Positions 41,180 through 44,163 of a DNA stretch of 44,163 bases are shown here, one piece after another. Source of the stretch: an uncultured Senegalimassilia sp. (lineage in GTDB: Bacteria; Actinomycetota; Coriobacteriia; Coriobacteriales; Eggerthellaceae); NCBI RefSeq assembly GCF_902464545.1, contig NZ_CABQJR010000019.1:1-44163 (forward strand), given 5' to 3'. A program made the translations under genes and the position numbers. A model generated the notes under the pieces. The model saw only the letters and a list, made by a program, of their open reading frames with translations. It did no database searches and was not told the origin of the DNA. The first letter of the stretch is position 1. The number at the start of each line of letters is the position of its first letter.

Positions 41180-41209
41180 GCTGCGCCGCAATTTGCGGCG
41201 CAGCGTTTT
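41180..41209 (+). terminator. Terminator of the integrase-mobilization operon
   Basis: Perfect 11-bp stem GCTGCGCCGCA/TGCGGCGCAGC (41180-41190, 41194-41204) then GTTTTG. It lies between the plus-strand operon and the minus-strand small gene. Confidence 0.85.
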
Positions 41210-41213
41210 GACG

Positions 41214-41471
41214 TCAGCGCGACAACGCCGCATCGCCTAGCTTCCATTCCTCGCCGTACTCCGCCACGTAGCAGAGGAACTCGCTGAACTCGCACGGGTG
41301 CAATTTCTTCGTGCAAACCTCGCCGTCGAAAACGGCGAAGCCGTCCGCCCTGGCTTTCGCGGCCTTCGCGTTCCACCAAGCGATGTAGTCATAGGCCGTT
41401 GCGAAGTCCTTGCGGGTCTTGATGCCCCTCTCGCGCTTAGCCTTCTCGAAACGCTGGATCCTGCTCAACAT
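41214..41471 (-). CDS. Small orphan protein of the element (85 aa)
   Basis: An 85-aa acidic/basic mixed protein. I start it at the ATG at 41471 (AAAGGAAG upstream); sequence further up is GC-rich without a site. The N-terminal helix is basic (LSRIQRFEKAKRERGIKTRK), followed by AWWNAKAAKARADGFAVFDG, then CTKKLHPCEFSEFLCYVAEY with three cysteines. I know no family; proteins of this size with this kind of Cys/Trp pattern occur in coriobacterial ICEs (recollection, not checked). It converges on the operon terminator. Confidence 0.65.
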   Translation of the reverse strand: MLSRIQRFEKAKRERGIKTRKDFATAYDYIAWWNAKAAKARADGFAVFDGEVCTKKLHPCEFSEFLCYVAEYGEEWKLGDAALSR

Positions 41472-41772
41472 AGTGCCGCTTCCTTTCTCCTCGTTCCCGC
41501 CCTGCCCGAGCAAGTTGCGCTTGGGCTTTGGCGCTGCACTTGCGCCATGCCCTGCGCGGCTTCGCTCGGCTTGCCCGAGCCGCACCCCCTCGGCAGCGCG
41601 GGTCAAGGACGAAGGCGAAGAAGTTGCAGGAAAGTTTTACGAGATGCGCAGCATGGAGGAAAAGTTTCCTGGAAGTTGTTCGCCGCCTTGACGCGCATAG
41701 CCTGTCGAGGGTGCACCGGGGTCGCAAAGGGTTGGGTCCTACGCGTGCAGGAGCGGCCGCAAGAAGATTCCG

Positions 41773-41825
41773 AACACCCAGCAAAACGCCCCGGGTAAGG
41801 GCCCCGGGGCGTTTTGCTGGGTGTT
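41773..41825. repeat. Perfect 23-bp hairpin
   Basis: Arms 41773-41795 and 41803-41825 pair at all 23 positions around a 7-base loop (TAAGGGC). It is much longer than any terminator in the window and has no T-run. It is the first of a series of structures reaching to 42222 in a stretch (41472-42287) with no supported gene. Confidence 0.9.
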
Positions 41826-41827
41826 CC

Positions 41828-41884
41828 CCGAACGGTCGCGAAGTCGACCGTTCGGCCCGTTTCGCCGCCCCTCGGCGGCGAAAC
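41828..41884. repeat. Two further perfect hairpins
   Basis: CCGAACGGTC (41828-41837) with GACCGTTCGG (41846-41855), 10 bp, loop of 8; and GTTTCGCCGCC (41859-41869) with GGCGGCGAAAC (41874-41884), 11 bp, loop CCTC. They begin 2 and 33 bases after the 23-bp hairpin. Confidence 0.85.
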
Positions 41885-41890
41885 CCAGGT

Positions 41891-41910
41891 GACTTTGTAC
41901 GTACAAAGTC
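41891..41910. promoter_or_regulatory. Perfect 20-bp palindrome
   Basis: GACTTTGTACGTACAAAGTC reads the same on both strands, and CCAGG/CCTGG flank it at 41885-41889 and 41914-41918. A spacer-free AT-centred palindrome in GC-rich DNA is typical of a site for a dimeric DNA-binding protein. The binder is unknown; MobC, the excisionase-like protein or an unseen partition/replication protein are candidates. Confidence 0.6.
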
Positions 41911-41945
41911 GATCCTGGCATACCCGAAGCAAGGCGTAGGGTATC

Positions 41946-42024
41946 GCAACCGCGGCTGAGGCGCGGCGAGCGAGAACGCGACCCGAAGGAGCGTTCGGGC
42001 GTTGCCGCGCCGACCCGCGGTTGC
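41946..42024. repeat. Three-level nested inverted repeat (~79 bp)
   Basis: Outer GCAACCGCGG/CCGCGGTTGC (41946-41955, 42015-42024), middle GCGCGGC/GCCGCGC (41961-41967, 42004-42010), inner CCCGAA/TTCGGG (41982-41987, 41994-41999). All three helices are perfect and coaxial, with small internal loops. Confidence 0.75.
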
Positions 42025-42100
42025 AGCCGGGTATCCGGCGACACGGCGACGTCACCAGAGCCGTTCGCCGGGGCCCGGCGGCGTGAGCGGAGCACGCAGT

Positions 42101-42180
42101 GATGCCGACCTATGGGAGGCATCGAACGGAGCGCGTAGCGAGAGCTCAGGCGCAATGAAGGCGACCTATGGGGAGCCTTC
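42101..42180. repeat. Tandem hairpins with compensatory stem changes
   Basis: Unit 1 (42101-42123) has stem GATGCC/GGCATC and loop GACCTATGGGA; unit 2 (42157-42180) has stem GAAGGC/GCCTTC and loop GACCTATGGGGA. Both are followed by GAA-C/T-GGAGC. The loop is conserved while two stem pairs are changed on both arms at once. This indicates selection on the paired structure rather than on the sequence. Confidence 0.8.
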
Positions 42181-42198
42181 GAATGGAGCCGGAGCGGG

Positions 42199-42222
42199 CC
42201 CCGCCGCCCAGAAGCGGCGGGG
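42199..42222. repeat. 9-bp hairpin closing the structured region
   Basis: CCCCGCCGC (42199-42207) with GCGGCGGGG (42214-42222), six-base loop. It lies 65 bases before the stop side of the next small gene and might end its minus-strand transcript. Confidence 0.6.
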
Positions 42223-42287
42223 CGTCGGACGCAAGGCCGACAACGCATGAAGCGAAGCGAATGCATCGGGCGCTAGCCCGATAACGG

Positions 42288-42512
42288 CTAGCTATCGGAA
42301 TTGTCGTCAGCAAGGTCTAGGCCAGCAAAATCGGTGATGCCCTCGAGGTCGGAAACGATAGCCTCGCTTGCCGCGAGCAGCACCGTCAAGCCCTCCCGAC
42401 CAGGCGGGCAGCAATCCGCCCCACAGACGACGGCCTCCAGCAGCTGTTTAAGGCCGCGAGCCTTTTCAAGCGCATCCTCAACGATGTCGATAGCGAGTTT
42501 GTTGTTCTCCAT
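42288..42512 (-). CDS. Small orphan protein of the element (74 aa)
   Basis: A 74-aa acidic, helical protein starting MENNKLAIDIVEDALEKARG with a CGADCCPP segment in the middle and an acidic end (LDLADDNSDS). The ATG at 42512 has a near-perfect AGGAGGTG Shine-Dalgarno, which makes translation likely. No family is recognised. The 246 bases upstream, to the nuclease gene, show nothing I can support. Confidence 0.7.
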   Translation of the reverse strand: MENNKLAIDIVEDALEKARGLKQLLEAVVCGADCCPPGREGLTVLLAASEAIVSDLEGITDFAGLDLADDNSDS

Positions 42513-42758
42513 GGACACACCTCCTCGTTTTGCATGCATACCAATCAGCGCCGAAAAGGCCCCAGCCGTATTCACTGGGCTTAAAGCAAGATCTCAGCTT
42601 CAGCAAGCATGGGTCCATCGACGCGTTGCATATTGCTATGCGGGGTTCGATGACTCGAGCCAGCCCCTTCGCAAGCATGTCGATTTGTCATGATTTCATT
42701 AAGACGGCGTGCTCGATCACGGTTGCGCGCCAGGCGAGTTGCAAAGATTGGCTAGGAA

Positions 42759-44051
42759 TCAAGGATTGCACTTTTGGCACGGCTCGTAACCTTGGGCCAA
42801 GAGGTCGGAGCGGGTGGACTCCACGTCTTGGCGGTTGGCGGCCTTCATTTTGTTGACCGAAGAGCAGCCGGGAACGTGGAACTTCTTCGTGTTGGTGTTG
42901 AGGACGTACGATTTCACCTGCGCAGACGATGCGTCTGATGCCGCAGAGCCGGCATTAGACGAGCCTTCGGACCCAGATGCCGATGACTCGCCGGCTGCGG
43001 GGAGCAGCGGGGTTTCCTCCGAGTTGCCGTCGACGTAATCGATAGTGATGCCGGGCTGAGCATTGTACGCCCACACGCAGAACTGCAGACCCGCGCCCTC
43101 GTCCTCTACCGAGCGCGCCTCCATGAGCACGCCGCGCGCGACGAGGTCGTCGTCGAGAAACATCGGCGTCACGCGGTAAAGGACGTGGTTGCCGGTTGAC
43201 TTGACGTATGCGGCCACGTCGTCCTCGTACTTGAGCATGCCGTCGACGTTCATGAATCGCGTGCCCGTGATGAGGTTGTTGATGTTGGAGTTCTCATCGG
43301 TCAGCTGCCAACCGATGAGGTGGCAGCGATTGTAAAGATACTTGCCCGAAACGGATTCGTATTTAACCGTGTGCCAGCCGGTCGGCTTTATCTGGCCGAT
43401 CTCGCCGCGCTCCTCCCCCTCGGCGGGCATGGTCTCCTTGCCCACCGATGCGGAAGCGACCGTGCAGCGGGCCAGACGGTCCTGCTCGCCGTAGTGCTCA
43501 TAGCCCGGGTTGTCCTTGGCGTACTGGACGTCATCGGCGGTGAAGTAGGGAACGTTTCCGTTCATCTGCACCGACGCGGTGCCGTCGAATGCGGGAACCT
43601 GGGAGTAGTCGAACGACGCGGCCGCAGGCGTCGCAGCGGCAGGCTGTTCGGTTTGCTTTTCGGGCGTTTCCTGCTTGGATTGCGATTGATCAGGTTCGGG
43701 GTTTGCCGGCTGCTCGACTGAGGGTGTTTGCGGCTCATCGACCGTATCGGACTGCTTCGTCGAGCTGCTGCCGCCGACGGCTCCGATAAGACAGAGGCTT
43801 ACGAAGGCGCACAGCACGCCGGCGGCGATTTTTCGCGCGAGAGGCGGCATGGACATGCCGGCCTTGACGAGCTTGCTGTCGGGCGACGAAGCAACGAGCT
43901 TGCGCCAGCCATAGCGTATGAGAAACCACAGGCCAACGCCGGCGGCAACGCACGCGACGAACGCGAGGGCCGCGATTGCGAAGGAAATGACGATTAACGC
44001 TAGAAACGCGTATAGGCAACCTTTTCCAATTCCCACTTTTCCCTTTGCCAT
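42759..44051 (-). CDS. Membrane-anchored DNA/RNA non-specific endonuclease with C-terminal metal-binding module
   Basis: A 430-aa protein. Two N-terminal hydrophobic segments (AFLALIVISFAIAALAFVAC, ~15-34, plus ~35-46; and IAAGVLCAFVSLCLIGAVGG, ~75-94) are followed by a Pro/Gln/Glu-rich linker (~100-145). The beta-beta-alpha-metal nuclease domain is at ~150-340: NRCHLIGWQL (H244 catalytic) and NSNINNLITGTRFMN, as in streptococcal SdaD/EndA-type DNases. After a Ser/Ala linker, residues 380-430 have a separate module (KFHVPGCSSV...GYEPCQKCNP, H392, C396, C425, C428) like the Ada-type zinc-binding domain. The ATG at 44051 has AAGGGAG upstream. It is probably element cargo facing outside the cell. 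Confidence 0.88.
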   Translation of the reverse strand: MAKGKVGIGKGCLYAFLALIVISFAIAALAFVACVAAGVGLWFLIRYGWRKLVASSPDSKLVKAGMSMPPLARKIAAGVLCAFVSLCLIGAVGGSSSTKQSDTVDEPQTPSVEQPANPEPDQSQSKQETPEKQTEQPAAATPAAASFDYSQVPAFDGTASVQMNGNVPYFTADDVQYAKDNPGYEHYGEQDRLARCTVASASVGKETMPAEGEERGEIGQIKPTGWHTVKYESVSGKYLYNRCHLIGWQLTDENSNINNLITGTRFMNVDGMLKYEDDVAAYVKSTGNHVLYRVTPMFLDDDLVARGVLMEARSVEDEGAGLQFCVWAYNAQPGITIDYVDGNSEETPLLPAAGESSASGSEGSSNAGSAASDASSAQVKSYVLNTNTKKFHVPGCSSVNKMKAANRQDVESTRSDLLAQGYEPCQKCNP

Positions 44052-44163
44052 ACCGGCTCCCTTTCCTTGGTTAGTTGCAAGTAATTTTGAAATACGAGTT
44101 AGCTACCGGCTTATATGAGAGCTTTTTTGTCAAGCAGGGAATAAAGGGGCGACCCTCCTTCTG
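44052..44163 (-). promoter_or_regulatory. Upstream region of the nuclease gene
   Basis: AT-rich compared with the surroundings. A perfect TTGACA lies on the minus strand at about 44130-44135, but TATAAG follows at only 12 bases, so the promoter is not convincing. The window ends before the element does. Confidence 0.3.

Larger units (their letters stand above)
34794..44163. mobile_element. Integrative mobilizable/conjugative element, left part, inserted in tadA
   Basis: Everything from the tadA break to the window end fits one element: excisionase-like gene, tyrosine integrase, VirD4-type coupling protein, MobC, relaxase, orphan small genes and a nuclease, plus a dense hairpin region. Arg codon AGG is much commoner in the mobility genes than in the neighbouring chromosomal genes, which use CGC, supporting transfer. 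The right junction and the 5' part of tadA are not seen, so the size is over 9.3 kb. No VirB4 or mating-pore gene is in view; it could be mobilizable only, or the transfer genes may lie beyond the edge. Confidence 0.85.

Noticed and set aside
41528..42266. Several overlapping open frames on both strands in the hairpin-rich stretch
   Set aside because: They owe their openness to GC-rich repeats, are Arg/Pro/Ser-rich without any family pattern, have no ribosome sites, and run through perfect inverted repeats.
42478..42678. A minus-strand frame of 66 codons overlapping the 74-aa orphan gene
   Set aside because: It overlaps a gene with a strong Shine-Dalgarno in another frame and lacks its own; no recognisable similarity.
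44052..44163. Right end of the mobile element at the window edge
   Set aside because: I found no copy of the left junction sequence and no tadA 5' part here; the element must continue past the window.

Overview
The window looks like a chromosomal segment of a high-GC actinobacterium of class Coriobacteriia, most likely family Eggerthellaceae. The reasons are the GC-rich coding with long antisense shadow frames, a small (Alu-less) SRP RNA, a single-copy core gene order with little operon packing, frequent GTG/TTG starts and a Tad pilus locus. The genus is an inference; no rRNA is present to settle it. Core promoters mostly show only a recognisable (often extended) -10 element.

Region 1 (1-22800) is mostly housekeeping and nearly all on the minus strand: the 5' part of dnaX, a DedA membrane protein, the SRP RNA gene, a TetR regulator, an RlmI-type 23S methyltransferase, aspS, hisS, a large TPR protein of unknown role, a HIT hydrolase, leucine biosynthesis genes (leuB; leuCD, separated by a plus-strand zinc-ribbon gene), a Pro/Gln-rich membrane protein, a peptidoglycan-binding-domain protein coupled to a polyprenyl diphosphate synthase, tRNA-Leu(UAA) on the plus strand, and a Ppx/GppA phosphatase behind a DivIC/FtsB-like division protein. 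Two intergenic regions (6.8 and 14.8-15.2 kb) carry copies of one ~26-bp extragenic repeat, mostly as inverted pairs.

Region 2 (22.3-27.4 kb) is a ferrous iron island on the minus strand: feoA, feoA, feoB, a small Cys-rich FeoB-associated membrane protein, then a short DtxR-family regulator. Upstream of dtxR a strong promoter has a palindromic operator exactly in its -35/-10 spacer and leads into a hairpin-rich stretch with no evident long gene, a candidate metal-regulated small RNA or leader. FeoB carries a ~130-residue acidic insertion between its first two membrane segments.

Region 3 (27.7-29.7 kb) has thrC and a small ModE/LysR-like winged-helix protein on the plus strand. Region 4 (29.85-34.8 kb) is the distal part of a Tad (Flp) pilus operon on the minus strand: a 3' fragment of tadA/cpaF, tadB, tadC and a Tat-exported multidomain surface protein.

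Region 5 (34.79-44.16 kb, to the window end) is an integrative mobilizable or conjugative element that has interrupted tadA; only its integrase-proximal end is in view. It has a divergently read 373-aa protein of unknown function facing an excisionase-like gene, then an overlapping plus-strand operon of tyrosine integrase, VirD4-type coupling protein, MobC and relaxase. Beyond a terminator come a small orphan protein, about 450 bp of consecutive perfect hairpins, palindromes and two covarying tandem hairpins (candidate oriT, origin or structured RNA), another small protein and a membrane-anchored nuclease. This dense non-coding region is the most unusual signal in the window.
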